Source of the DNA: CAG-826 sp964583155
Lineage (GTDB): Bacteria; Bacillota_I; Bacilli_A; RFN20; CAG-826
Assembly: GCA_964583155.1 (NCBI GenBank)
Contig: CAZOUY010000009.1
Location: forward strand, 1-51,661
DNA: 51,661 nt
Direction: 5' to 3'
Position 1 is the first letter of the stretch; every line of letters starts with the position of its first letter. Below the pieces are notes generated by a model. The model saw only the letters and a program-made list of their open reading frames with translations. It was not told the DNA's origin and did no database searches. The position numbers and the translations under genes are program-made. This document shows, one piece after another, positions 8,294 to 17,018 of the stretch.

Positions 8294-9247
8294 TTATTTT
8301 GATTCAAAATAATAAATTTTACCTAAATGCTTTTTTCTTCGATTATAAGTACAATTCTCAACCTTCCCAATGTATAAAATTCGTGAAGATCCTAAGCATG
8401 ATTCTATTATTAGCAAATTTCCTTTTTCACCGATATTGCAAATATCATCATATATTTCATTACAATCGGGATGCCAATGAGTAATTTCCGATCGTGATTT
8501 ATTATTTTTTAAAACGCCAAAAAATCCTTCAATTTTATTTATTTCAATTTCATATATTACATCTTCAAAAGTCCAAACAATGAGCTGCTCGTCATCCTTT
8601 AGTTCGAATTTACCACCTAGTTTTTCATTTTTTCGCATCATTTCATATAACACCTTTGTGCTTTTTGGAAGAAAAGATAACAATTCTCTGTTTTCATCCT
8701 TAAATGCACTATAATAATTCTTGATAACATAGATCGAACTAGGGAGACTATCTATATCAAGAAATTCTTCCTCAAAATAATTTCTTGATATTAAAACTTT
8801 TATAGGCAAATCTATCTTTTTATCAAATAATTGCGTTTGTTTATCAAGCCATTCATCTAATGAAAGCCGATATAATTCCTTATCGTTTTTTATATAGACG
8901 ACTTCCCAATATTGTTTCTCCGTATTATATTCAATTGTACTAAAGTCAGGAAAAATAAAAGCTTGATTCTCGAAGACAAAGTATTCAAAAGAATTTTTTT
9001 GTCTTACATATTTAATTGCTAAGCCCTCATTAGTGGCATAATTATAAAAGATGAAGCTATTGCTATTAAAAATCATTTTAGAATAGGGGACTCTAAACTC
9101 TTTAAAGTACTGAGATTTTTTATAAGCATGGCGATCATAAATTGCCACAAAGGGTCTTGAAATCCAGAAACATATCAAGGCTAATACAACTAATGGCGAC
9201 ATTAAAATTATCAAAAAGACTAATAAAATTTTGTTATACCACTTCAA
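8294..9247 (-). CDS. membrane-anchored protein of unknown function
   Basis: A 317-residue protein. Residues ~6-33 are a long hydrophobic helix (ILLVFLIILMSPLVVLALICF); the remainder is charged and probably cytosolic or surface exposed, with a mixed alpha/beta pattern. The start codon is TTG (9245-9247), supported by AGGAGG eight bases upstream and by the absence of a better ATG. No catalytic motif recognised; the C-terminal third contains two Cys and a HWHPDC stretch, which might bind a metal. It is very AT-rich, in keeping with an accessory region. Confidence 0.65.
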   Translation of the reverse strand: MKWYNKILLVFLIILMSPLVVLALICFWISRPFVAIYDRHAYKKSQYFKEFRVPYSKMIFNSNSFIFYNYATNEGLAIKYVRQKNSFEYFVFENQAFIFPDFSTIEYNTEKQYWEVVYIKNDKELYRLSLDEWLDKQTQLFDKKIDLPIKVLISRNYFEEEFLDIDSLPSSIYVIKNYYSAFKDENRELLSFLPKSTKVLYEMMRKNEKLGGKFELKDDEQLIVWTFEDVIYEIEINKIEGFFGVLKNNKSRSEITHWHPDCNEIYDDICNIGEKGNLLIIESCLGSSRILYIGKVENCTYNRRKKHLGKIYYFESK

Positions 9248-9382
9248 ATTTACCGCCTCCTATTAAAGCACTTAATTTCAATATAAAACTCATTTGCAAA
9301 ACTTATTACAAAAGATAGAGATTATGTAAGTTATTATTACATTTACACTAAAAACATTATTTAGCATAGCCGAATCAATCGT

Positions 9383-9853
9383 TTATATATTTTTCATAAA
9401 AATGATACTTTTATCTTTTTCATTAAATCCAATTAACATTTTGCTCCCTTGTATATTACTTCTTGAATAAGCATCTGTTACAATTTCATAGTGTTCATTA
9501 TCATTTAATGTGATTTTTATTAAATACTTAATTTTATTAAATCTAATCTCAATGGGAGAGCCTAGATTAATTATTAACTCTATATAATCATTATAGCTTT
9601 TTTTCATATTAGCAATTTTTTTGCTAAATTTTATTATATAGTGCGCAAAGACAAATATAAATGGCGAGCACACTAATGCAGTAGCAAATATAAAAGCAAT
9701 TGAATATTCAAATGGCATAGAAAATGCGAAGCTTATACATACAGATATTATTACGAGCACATAAATAATTGCAACAATAGTAATTAACAATAAAGCACTA
9801 AAATATTTTTTATATTCAATTGTTTCTTTTAAATCAATAGTGTGTTTGTTCAT
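9383..9853 (-). CDS. two-helix membrane protein of unknown function
   Basis: A 156-residue protein. Two hydrophobic segments (about residues 18-45 and 50-73) are followed by a soluble domain of ~80 residues containing IKITLNDNEHYEIVTDAYSR. The layout resembles bacterial PH-like or YcxB-type membrane proteins, but no specific motif confirms this. AGGAGG lies about 35 bases upstream, too far to set the start with certainty. It may be co-transcribed with the 8294-9247 gene. Confidence 0.6.
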   Translation of the reverse strand: MNKHTIDLKETIEYKKYFSALLLITIVAIIYVLVIISVCISFAFSMPFEYSIAFIFATALVCSPFIFVFAHYIIKFSKKIANMKKSYNDYIELIINLGSPIEIRFNKIKYLIKITLNDNEHYEIVTDAYSRSNIQGSKMLIGFNEKDKSIIFMKNI

Positions 9854-10178
9854 ATCAGTTGAGTAATAGTAATATTATCTAATACTAACCTCCTCTAGGA
9901 ATAATTTTTTGTCAATTTTAATATAGCAATATAAACAATTAATTTCAATGCTGCTCTGCTTTTCATATGAAAAAATCACTCTATTATTTTGATAACAGAG
10001 TGATTATTTCTAAAATGTCTCGAGCAGACTGCTCAAATACCAATAAAAATGAAAAGCAGAATGTTATAATACCAATTTGAAAATAACGCTTTAATCCAAA
10101 GCTTAAGTTTATCATTTCAAAAGTTTTTTATTGTTTATAACTTACTTGATTCTTTTTTAATTGTGGCGATAAAACTCT
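9854..10178. other. intergenic region with nested inverted repeats
   Basis: A 325-base gap below the defence-like operon. It contains a 12-base inverted repeat (TCTGCTTTTCAT, near 9955-9966 and 10049-10060). This encloses a terminator-like hairpin (9974-10005) and a small GAGCA-GAC-TGCTC hairpin (about 10022-10034). No coding frame is convincing. Confidence 0.55.
9974..10005 (-). terminator. terminator downstream of the Dam/GHKL operon
   Basis: AATCACTCT (9974-9982) pairs with AGAGTGATT (9997-10005); on the minus strand the stem is followed by TTTTT. It lies ~175 bases past the methylase stop and could act in both directions. Confidence 0.65.
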
Positions 10179-11507
10179 TTACATCTTAGAATATTGTTCT
10201 TTTTCATCTAAATAGATAAACATCCATTCGACCCATGCCTTAATAGTTGATGCTCTTCTATTAATAGTAGATTCTGACAAATCCGATTTGGATTTCCTTA
10301 AATATTCTTTGATATAATTTATGTCAATTATTCTTGAATCGAAATATTTATCATAAAAATTTTTAAATAAATCATTTTTTATTAATTGACTATAAATATC
10401 TTCTTTAATTTCCTTTTCATTACCTACAATAGCTAGCGCTGATTCTGTAAACTTTTTGTCGTGTGTTAAATATTTAAAAAATTGTAATGCAGAAAAATAA
10501 TATGCTACTTGTCTTGTAGAATTTACTTCAATAAGTTTCATTGTATTTTCTTTATCGTCTAAAATACTTTCGCCTGTCATGAGAAGCTTTATAATTTTCT
10601 TCATATTATTTGCTTGTGGAAATGGAACATTATTATTCATCCCCCAAAAAATTGCTTCTCTGCCTGTTCTTCTTTCAGCACCATTACAATTAATATTTCT
10701 TAAAGTAGGAAATTCACTTACATCATAAAAAATCTTATATTTCGGATCTTGTTCAAATAAACTTAGAACTTTTTGAGTCGCATTATTACTAATAATAACA
10801 AATGCACCCTTATCTAATGCTTTATCACATTCTTCTTTAAGTCTTACAAAGTCATCAAAAGTAAATCCAGCCATTTGGTACTTAGTAAATCCATCATCAT
10901 CTTCATAATCATATGGGGGATCTATATAAATAACATCGCCATCTCTAGCAAGCTTAATGACTTCTTCATATGATTCATTTTTAATCGTTATCTCATTTTC
11001 AGGTGAAGATAAGTAGTCATGTATAGCTTTTATATTTTCTCTATCACATATAGTTGGATTTTTATATCGACCAATTGGTGTATTAAATTGTCCTCTACCG
11101 TTGACTCTATAAAGTCCATTGTAACAAGTTCTATTCAGAAAAATCATTCTTGCCGCACGTTCTACATTAGTATGATTGTTTGGCCATCCTTCTTCTCTAT
11201 CCCATGCTCTTACTTCATAATAGTATCCGTCAGGATCGTCTTTATATGCTATTGCATGTCCATCAAGCAGATTTATTAATTCTTCATACTTATCAGATTT
11301 AATAACCATATACGCATTAATTAAATCTTCATTTAAATCATTGATAATAGCTTTACATGGCATTTTAGAGAAAAATACGGCTCCTCCACCTAAAAAAGGT
11401 TCAATATATGTGTAAGTAGAATCTGGTTCAACAGAATCATTAATAAACTCATGAATCCTATTTAAAATTTGCCTTTTCCCACCTGCCCACTTTACAAATG
11501 GTTTCAT
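10179..11507 (-). CDS. Dam-type DNA adenine N6-methyltransferase with C-terminal extension
   Basis: About 442 residues; transfers a methyl group from S-adenosylmethionine to adenine in DNA. Motif order is that of the alpha (Dam/M.DpnII) class: FVKWAGGKRQ (residues 4-13), EPFLGGGAVFF (~36-46, AdoMet binding), NRTCYNGLYRVN (~125-136) and catalytic DPPY (~196-199). Dam enzymes are usually ~270-290 residues. Here ~150 extra residues follow, ending in ESTINRRASTIKAWVEW, which looks like the small helical domain attached to several type II restriction-modification proteins (compare DUF7226; from memory). Specificity is probably GATC-like, by family only. ATG at 11505-11507 is one base after the stop of the preceding gene, with GGAG upstream. 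It is the last gene of the operon. Confidence 0.88.
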   Translation of the reverse strand: MKPFVKWAGGKRQILNRIHEFINDSVEPDSTYTYIEPFLGGGAVFFSKMPCKAIINDLNEDLINAYMVIKSDKYEELINLLDGHAIAYKDDPDGYYYEVRAWDREEGWPNNHTNVERAARMIFLNRTCYNGLYRVNGRGQFNTPIGRYKNPTICDRENIKAIHDYLSSPENEITIKNESYEEVIKLARDGDVIYIDPPYDYEDDDGFTKYQMAGFTFDDFVRLKEECDKALDKGAFVIISNNATQKVLSLFEQDPKYKIFYDVSEFPTLRNINCNGAERRTGREAIFWGMNNNVPFPQANNMKKIIKLLMTGESILDDKENTMKLIEVNSTRQVAYYFSALQFFKYLTHDKKFTESALAIVGNEKEIKEDIYSQLIKNDLFKNFYDKYFDSRIIDINYIKEYLRKSKSDLSESTINRRASTIKAWVEWMFIYLDEKEQYSKM

Positions 11508-11508
11508 A

Positions 11509-12258
11509 TTATTCTGCAACTCCATTCATAAATTCAATCATTTTTTCATATACCATATTTGAAATATCTTCCTCTGAAATTACATCTAAAAGCCTTACAC
11601 TACCAATAGCATGAATGTATTTGGCAATTTCAAGATAATATTTGTTTTTTTCAAGCTCTGGTTTTTCATCAACAGCACGCTTTTCTCCTTTTATAGCACC
11701 TCTTACCAAATGCACTTCTGATGAAAATGATCTCCAAGATAGTTCCCTAAACCTAAGTGGATCATCAATTACCCATCTAGTTAATGCATATTTATCCTCT
11801 GCAGAATCATCAATTGTTAATGCAACTCTAAAATAGCACCTTGAAAGCACTCCAAACATTAAGCCCCTTCTAACTCCTTGAGTATGCATCCACATATTTT
11901 CTATGGTGGATTTTCCGTTAATTTTCATCATATTTCTTACTATATTATAGAACTTATCAAAATGTAACCAGAGCCAGAATCTTTCATCTGAAAGAATATA
12001 TCTCGGTAATGAATTTAAAGATTCAAAAATCTTAATAGAATTATCAAAGTCTAGAACTTTATTTGTAGATTCTGGATTATCTTCTAAATTAAAATCTTCA
12101 ATTTCAAATTTCTTTTCTACAAACATAGGTTGTGGAAAATCTTTAAAAATCCATTCATTTGAAGACTGTTCACTTACTTTTTTCGCAACAATTTCTGAGT
12201 TTTTCTTTAAATAAATTAAAGCGTCTTCACTTAACATTTTAATGTGAATTTTACTCAT
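11509..12258 (-). CDS. unassigned protein of the Dam/GHKL operon, possibly DUF6339-like
   Basis: A 249-residue protein, soluble and predicted mixed helix. Notable stretches: MSKIHIKMLSEDALIYLKKN at the start, RFWLWLHFDKFYN, MWMHTQGVRRGLMFGVLSRCYFR and RELSWRSFSSEVHLVRG. The opening and the TQGxRRGL region remind me of the DUF6339 family found beside restriction genes; this is from memory and unchecked. No nuclease motif is evident, although conserved Trp/Arg/Glu positions leave an undetected active site possible. The start at 12258 is set by AAGGAGATAACGAAA before ATG. It overlaps the preceding gene by eight bases (ATGAGTAA), indicating coupled translation. A longer frame to 12291 is unlikely. 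Confidence 0.75.
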   Translation of the reverse strand: MSKIHIKMLSEDALIYLKKNSEIVAKKVSEQSSNEWIFKDFPQPMFVEKKFEIEDFNLEDNPESTNKVLDFDNSIKIFESLNSLPRYILSDERFWLWLHFDKFYNIVRNMMKINGKSTIENMWMHTQGVRRGLMFGVLSRCYFRVALTIDDSAEDKYALTRWVIDDPLRFRELSWRSFSSEVHLVRGAIKGEKRAVDEKPELEKNKYYLEIAKYIHAIGSVRLLDVISEEDISNMVYEKMIEFMNGVAE

Positions 12259-13162
12259 TTTCGTTATCTCCTTCGATTTTGTTTGTTTCATGTACTAAAT
12301 TTTTTAATGCAAAGCCTAATGGTTTTCCCAATAATTCCTGAGCTAAAAATACAGGCGAACTATTTTTAAAATCTTGAATAGTTAATTCGATCCCTTTTAA
12401 TTTTAAATACGCAGTTTGAATAGATCTGAACCATGGATATTGATTTCCAATATCATCCATATCTTTTGATTCATCCTCTAAAACAAATTTACATAATGAT
12501 AATCCCTCTATTAATGCTGGGACCAAAATCATATTAAAGAAAACTTCTTTGTATGTAGGAACTGTATAGATTATTTTGTAATTGCTATAGTCATTAATAG
12601 AAAGATTAATTGCAATTTTTCTTCCTATATCGCATTCAACAGTATAAGCTCCATCTTCTATATTTTCACTTGGAACAACGGAAAAAATAGATTGTACCAA
12701 ATTGTCCTCTGCTTCTTCGTGTTTAAATCTAATATTGTATCCATCGTTCGCACCAATTATATCATATTTTTCAATTTCAAAATTGATGTCTCTATAATCT
12801 TCGTCAAATTCGTCTGATGTTAAAGTGAAGTTATCTTTAGCATAGGCAAACATTGAAATATCAACTTTTTCAGTAAAATCTACTTTTAACAGTCTTATAT
12901 CTTGACCTATTTTACTCATAGAAAAAGATTTACGATATACTGTATCCGAGCATTCAATAATTAATACAATATCTATTTTACCCTCGTCAAAAAGACTATT
13001 AATCAAATTGCTTTCAGTTTCAAAATAACAATTCTTCAAAATATAAGATGTTTCATCTTCAATTGGTTCAAACATTATTTTAAAATCACTCTCGGCAAAA
13101 TTAGAATAATTCTTATTGTGATTTATTACTGGATATGGAAATATTTTACCTTTTACTTGCAT
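12251..13162 (-). CDS. unassigned protein of the Dam/GHKL operon, beta-rich
   Basis: A 303-residue protein that I do not recognise. The first ~200 residues alternate short hydrophobic and charged stretches typical of beta sheets. The last ~100 are more helical, including EVFFNMILVPALIEGLSLCKF. ATG overlaps the stop of the GHKL gene by ten bases (ATGCAAGTAA), so the two proteins are probably made in a fixed ratio and may form a complex. The gene downstream overlaps its own stop. A structural or DNA-binding partner of the ATPase is a guess from context. Confidence 0.75.
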   Translation of the reverse strand: MQVKGKIFPYPVINHNKNYSNFAESDFKIMFEPIEDETSYILKNCYFETESNLINSLFDEGKIDIVLIIECSDTVYRKSFSMSKIGQDIRLLKVDFTEKVDISMFAYAKDNFTLTSDEFDEDYRDINFEIEKYDIIGANDGYNIRFKHEEAEDNLVQSIFSVVPSENIEDGAYTVECDIGRKIAINLSINDYSNYKIIYTVPTYKEVFFNMILVPALIEGLSLCKFVLEDESKDMDDIGNQYPWFRSIQTAYLKLKGIELTIQDFKNSSPVFLAQELLGKPLGFALKNLVHETNKIEGDNENE

Positions 13163-15114
13163 ATAACTTTTACCTCACTTCCAAAATATCCTTTTACCTC
13201 AGTAAATACATCTAATATTATTTTTTGATTTGTTTTGATACTAAATGGCCCAAATTCTAACGGATTATTTCCTTTAATCTCTAAACCATTACATTTCATA
13301 TTTGTAATGTTAATTGGCATTGCGTTGTTCACATCATCAAGCATTGAAATATTTAAATAGCAATTTTCATGATCTATAGGAGCAGTAAATATCACTCTAA
13401 TTTTACCATTGTTTTTATCAATAGAAATTACCTTATATCTAACACCTGACAACTTTGCTCTTTTGAAAATAACATTATCCCCTTCTTTTTCTCCACTTTC
13501 CTCTGTGCCAGGATGTCTACCTTGACCATCATTTTCGTTTTCTCCAACTGGATGTTGAACAAGTCCATTATTATTTTCATCGACTTCGCCAATGTCAGGT
13601 TCTAGGCCACTTCCGTCATCATTTTGAATTCTTGTGTTATTTTCTAAATAAATATTTTCTCTAATTTTTGATACTGAAACTGCTTCTGCAGGAATTTGAT
13701 TTCCGTTAGATTCTGATTTTCCATCGCCTAAATCTATATCTGGTAAAAAATCCCCTGCACCATTAGGATCTAAGGGGTTACTGTCGCCTATTTGTAGACA
13801 CTCAATTACTCTTTGTTTTATTTGTTCTTTAATACTTCTTAAAACAATTTCCATTTCTCTTCTTTGAGATTTATCTTTTATTCTTTTTGGTTCCCAATCT
13901 ATATGTTGAGGATTTTCAATATCCCTTAATGCTTCTCCTAATCTTCCTTCACCAATAATACACATTGCAGAAACTCTAAAACTTGATCCTAAAGGCTCAT
14001 CTTTAATTTTCATTAATGGATGTCTTATCATTGCACATTTATGTGTAGCAAACATGTCTTCTGACTTAGGATAAGGCAAAATGTACAATTGACAACTACG
14101 ATATTCTGTATCTATATCTATATCTATATCATAAACATGAACATTTTCACCATCAGTTAATAATCTATATTGAGAAACTATATTAGCGCGTTGACTCTTA
14201 TAAATTATATTTTCATTGTACACGATGTTTTGAACGGTGCTTTTTGAGATTTGCAGATCATTGATTGTTACTTCCAATTCACCTCTTACAATAGTAGACA
14301 TAAAGGAATCTAAGATGCTGTTTATTACTTCTTTTTCCCATTCATCGCCACTTGTAAAACCAAGTATATAAATATCAGTACCATATTCTATGTTCCTATT
14401 TTTTTGAGAACAATCTAGAGCAATAGTATAAGATAATGCATTATTCAAATCGTCACAAGATAAATATCCTGTTCCTTGTGTATAATCTCTATTTTCACAG
14501 TCATTATCATCAACATAACCTGATACTAATTCAGCAACACCAATAGCCCCCTTAAATGAGCCTTGGCGACCATCAATGCTCCGATTAGCATTAGTAGAAT
14601 AAAATACAGTTCTTAATGCTGACATTAGAAAAACGGCATTTTTACCAACCCCTTTAGAACCGCCGGCCATCGATCCGTTCTTTTCTGAAACTCCAGTTCC
14701 CTTTGTCAAAGCAAGAAAACTATTATTTGCTTGACTTGTTGAATCAACGCCAATCAATCCAGTCGTATTATAGTCGCTTACTCTCAAACAATTAATTAGA
14801 GGTTGTTTTAAAATTTCCATCATACCGTTATATTCAACTACATAGTCTGGTTTATGGCTCCAAAATTCAATACATCTCCTTATAGAATCTTTCAGTTCTA
14901 TAATACCAGGAATCTTATCTGTGTTTATTTTAAATTCTTTAAATTCAACAACCGTTGGTTCTTCATCTGATGCACGAGCATCAATTGAGTTTTGCAATAC
15001 TTCTCTTGCAAATGCTTGGAATGGTGATTTTTTAAATGCTTCTGTATCACCGCTACTTATTCCTTTTCTTTCTCCATGATTACTTGCTGGGAATCTCCAT
15101 TTAATACTGCTCAT
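13153..15114 (-). CDS. GHKL-superfamily ATPase (MORC/MutL/Hsp90-like), defence-associated
   Basis: A 653-residue protein with a Bergerat ATP-binding fold. The N-box REVLQNSIDA has catalytic-type Glu38 and Mg-binding Asn42; Asp114 in SDYNTTG is the adenine contact; GGSKGVGK (~151-158) is the flexible lid; YGTDIYILGF (~260) is the later Gly motif. There is no histidine kinase dimer domain. Residues ~470-560 are a polar low-complexity linker, followed by a ~100-residue beta-rich C-terminal domain. GHKL ATPases of this kind are known in restriction-modification neighbourhoods (MORC-related families), where ATP-driven clamp closure on DNA is proposed. The start at 15114 is set by AGGAGAG upstream. 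A hexanucleotide repeat around 14108-14131 encodes an Asp-Ile run. Confidence 0.85.
   Translation of the reverse strand: MSSIKWRFPASNHGERKGISSGDTEAFKKSPFQAFAREVLQNSIDARASDEEPTVVEFKEFKINTDKIPGIIELKDSIRRCIEFWSHKPDYVVEYNGMMEILKQPLINCLRVSDYNTTGLIGVDSTSQANNSFLALTKGTGVSEKNGSMAGGSKGVGKNAVFLMSALRTVFYSTNANRSIDGRQGSFKGAIGVAELVSGYVDDNDCENRDYTQGTGYLSCDDLNNALSYTIALDCSQKNRNIEYGTDIYILGFTSGDEWEKEVINSILDSFMSTIVRGELEVTINDLQISKSTVQNIVYNENIIYKSQRANIVSQYRLLTDGENVHVYDIDIDIDTEYRSCQLYILPYPKSEDMFATHKCAMIRHPLMKIKDEPLGSSFRVSAMCIIGEGRLGEALRDIENPQHIDWEPKRIKDKSQRREMEIVLRSIKEQIKQRVIECLQIGDSNPLDPNGAGDFLPDIDLGDGKSESNGNQIPAEAVSVSKIRENIYLENNTRIQNDDGSGLEPDIGEVDENNNGLVQHPVGENENDGQGRHPGTEESGEKEGDNVIFKRAKLSGVRYKVISIDKNNGKIRVIFTAPIDHENCYLNISMLDDVNNAMPINITNMKCNGLEIKGNNPLEFGPFSIKTNQKIILDVFTEVKGYFGSEVKVICK
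14108..14131. repeat. hexanucleotide tandem repeat (TATATC) inside the GHKL gene
   Basis: About four units of six bases encode alternating Asp and Ile. Because the unit is two codons, slippage would change protein length without shifting the frame. Confidence 0.7.
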
Positions 15115-15127
15115 ATATATTACTCTC

Positions 15128-15355
15128 CTATAATTCAAATCTTTTATTTTTTCTTTTTTTATCATTGGCTCTTAGCAATAATTCTTTAGATTTTTGTGCT
15201 TCATTTGATATTGCTTCAAAAATCTTTTCTATATCTTCGTCACTATATTCATAAAAAGATGAATTGCTTAAATTTGTAAGTTGAGATAACATTGTAAGAA
15301 TTTTAGAAACCCTATTTTCTGAGATCCGTTTAAAATTTTCTTTTTTGTTTTCCAT
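15128..15355 (-). CDS. small helical protein, first gene of the Dam/GHKL operon
   Basis: A 75-residue basic protein, predicted as two or three helices: FKRISENRVSKILTMLSQLTNLSN, then YEYSDEDIEKIFEAISNEAQ, and a Lys/Arg-rich tail. Similar small proteins accompany accessory and mobile genes in Bacillota; I know no function. It starts at ATG 15355 with AGGAAG upstream and is followed after 13 bases by the GHKL gene. A role as regulator or DNA-binding accessory subunit would fit its size and charge, but this is inference. Confidence 0.7.
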   Translation of the reverse strand: MENKKENFKRISENRVSKILTMLSQLTNLSNSSFYEYSDEDIEKIFEAISNEAQKSKELLLRANDKKRKNKRFEL

Positions 15356-15380
15356 ATGTTCGCTTCCTGTCCTAATCTCA

Positions 15381-15386
15381 ATTATA
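15381..15386 (-). promoter_or_regulatory. -10 element of the Dam/GHKL operon promoter
   Basis: TATAAT on the minus strand, 26 bases before the start of the 75-residue gene, in an A/T-rich setting. No good -35 is seen at the usual distance. Confidence 0.5.
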
Positions 15387-15465
15387 TTCTAATATTTAAA
15401 AAGGAAACTCGCAATAATTTTCTAATATTTTTGTAATATTTTTAAATAATTTTTAAATATTGTGT

Positions 15466-16887
15466 CTACAATTTCCTTTGTATATCTATGATATAAGCCA
15501 ATTTTTTATAATTATTAATTGTATATTCTATTTCAAAACTATCCATAAAGTAACTTCTTATTATTCCAATTAGTAAGTATTTATTCCATTCGAAATTAAT
15601 CTTTGGTAAGGCAGAAAAGCCACAGTATTTTTCACTGTCTATTTTTCCAAAACTATTTATATAAAATAACAATTCTTTCTTAATTAACCTTAGCAAATCA
15701 TCATTTATTTTTAGTATGTTTTTTGAAATTAATCTATCCCTATCCACCTGCACGTAATCATCAGCCGAATCATTTATAAAGGCCAAGTAATTATCTAATT
15801 TTTTTAAATGCATTTTTTCTGCATAATTGCTTAGATCATTAATTGTGAATTCTTCTAACGAATAGGCATACGAATATATAATTTGATCATTTGTTAAGTC
15901 CATAATTGGTTCTTTTGAGATATAAGGTTCTTTAAAATAAAATTTAGTTTTTAGTAATATACTACAAATTTTATATAATCCCACAGAATTATTCATTTTG
16001 CCTAAACTCACCATTTCATTTTTGTGAATCAGTATCATTCTTCCAAACAGTTTATTTGCAACAAGAATGTTTGTTTTTAAGCTGTTAAATAAAAAGTTAA
16101 TTTCTTTTTCAAATAGCTCAACTAATGAAGGATCGACGCTATTATTTGATAACCATACATAGTAATCTGAGTTTTTATAAAAATCATCTAAATAGCCTAA
16201 ACATCTTTTAATAACAATATAAGTTTTATCATCTGTTTTAAATTTTCTTTGAATTACTTCTAATGTTTTACTTTTATAATTAGAAAAACAATAATAGTCA
16301 TCAAACAAAAAGAAATCTATATATCCTGATGATACTTTATTTAAAAATTTATTAATATAATCAAAATTTTTTATAATATTGTTAATTCGCTCTTGTTTAA
16401 ATCCATTAAGTTCTAGGCATTTTTTAAACTTGGCTATAGTTTCATTTCTATAATATTCTCTAACTTCAATTGGCTCAGCCACAGGATGTTTCCTTACTAA
16501 AAAATAACACTCTGATAGATTAATACTATAAGCCTTTAATAAACATTGAATACTCATCATCGCATGAGTAGATGAGTGATTAGTATTTAAAAATAGATTT
16601 TTAAAAGTAGAATGATTTGTTTTTTTATTTCTAGTGAAAACGTCTTGTTTTGACCAAAAGTAACTTATACCTAGCAATTCTTCTTCAGATTTTGGATTAA
16701 GTTTGTCTATTTCTTCCAAAATTTTAATTGTCATTCTATTCCAAGATGCTTCGTATATTTCAATATCTCTATACTTAAAAAAATATGGAACAACGTTATC
16801 CAATACTGGAAGAGTTATGAGCATATCAAACACATAATATCTTTTATTATTTTCATATACAATCTTGTATTTTTCTTCAATAAGCAT
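15466..16887 (-). CDS. unassigned 473-residue protein
   Basis: A soluble, Lys/Tyr/Asn-rich protein, very AT-rich in codon use like its neighbours. I recognise no family. Visible features are a His/Ser-rich segment NHSSTHAMMSIQCLLKAYS (~100-118), a charged stretch VRKHPVAEPIEVREYYRNET and otherwise helical text. It lacks a signal peptide or membrane helix. I chose ATG at 16885-16887 because AAGGGTGA lies just upstream; the frame is open to 16917. It is separated by ~110 bases from the Dam/GHKL operon, which has its own -10, so co-function is unproven. Being encoded between that operon and the integrase remnant, it is probably cargo of the same element. Confidence 0.65.
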   Translation of the reverse strand: MLIEEKYKIVYENNKRYYVFDMLITLPVLDNVVPYFFKYRDIEIYEASWNRMTIKILEEIDKLNPKSEEELLGISYFWSKQDVFTRNKKTNHSTFKNLFLNTNHSSTHAMMSIQCLLKAYSINLSECYFLVRKHPVAEPIEVREYYRNETIAKFKKCLELNGFKQERINNIIKNFDYINKFLNKVSSGYIDFFLFDDYYCFSNYKSKTLEVIQRKFKTDDKTYIVIKRCLGYLDDFYKNSDYYVWLSNNSVDPSLVELFEKEINFLFNSLKTNILVANKLFGRMILIHKNEMVSLGKMNNSVGLYKICSILLKTKFYFKEPYISKEPIMDLTNDQIIYSYAYSLEEFTINDLSNYAEKMHLKKLDNYLAFINDSADDYVQVDRDRLISKNILKINDDLLRLIKKELLFYINSFGKIDSEKYCGFSALPKINFEWNKYLLIGIIRSYFMDSFEIEYTINNYKKLAYIIDIQRKL

Positions 16888-17018
16888 TAAATCACCCTTA
16901 TATAATAATTTTATCATAAATTGCCTTATCTTCCACTATATTAAGCAATTTCAAAAAACATCAAATTGTTGAGTTGTAATTGATGTGAGACCAAAAAAGT
17001 GAAAAATAAATAAAGTAG

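Noticed and set aside
13153..15114. GHKL protein as a sensor histidine kinase
   Set aside because: No His-containing dimer domain, no membrane segments or sensor domain, no adjacent response regulator; motifs fit the MORC/MutL/Hsp90 side of the superfamily better.
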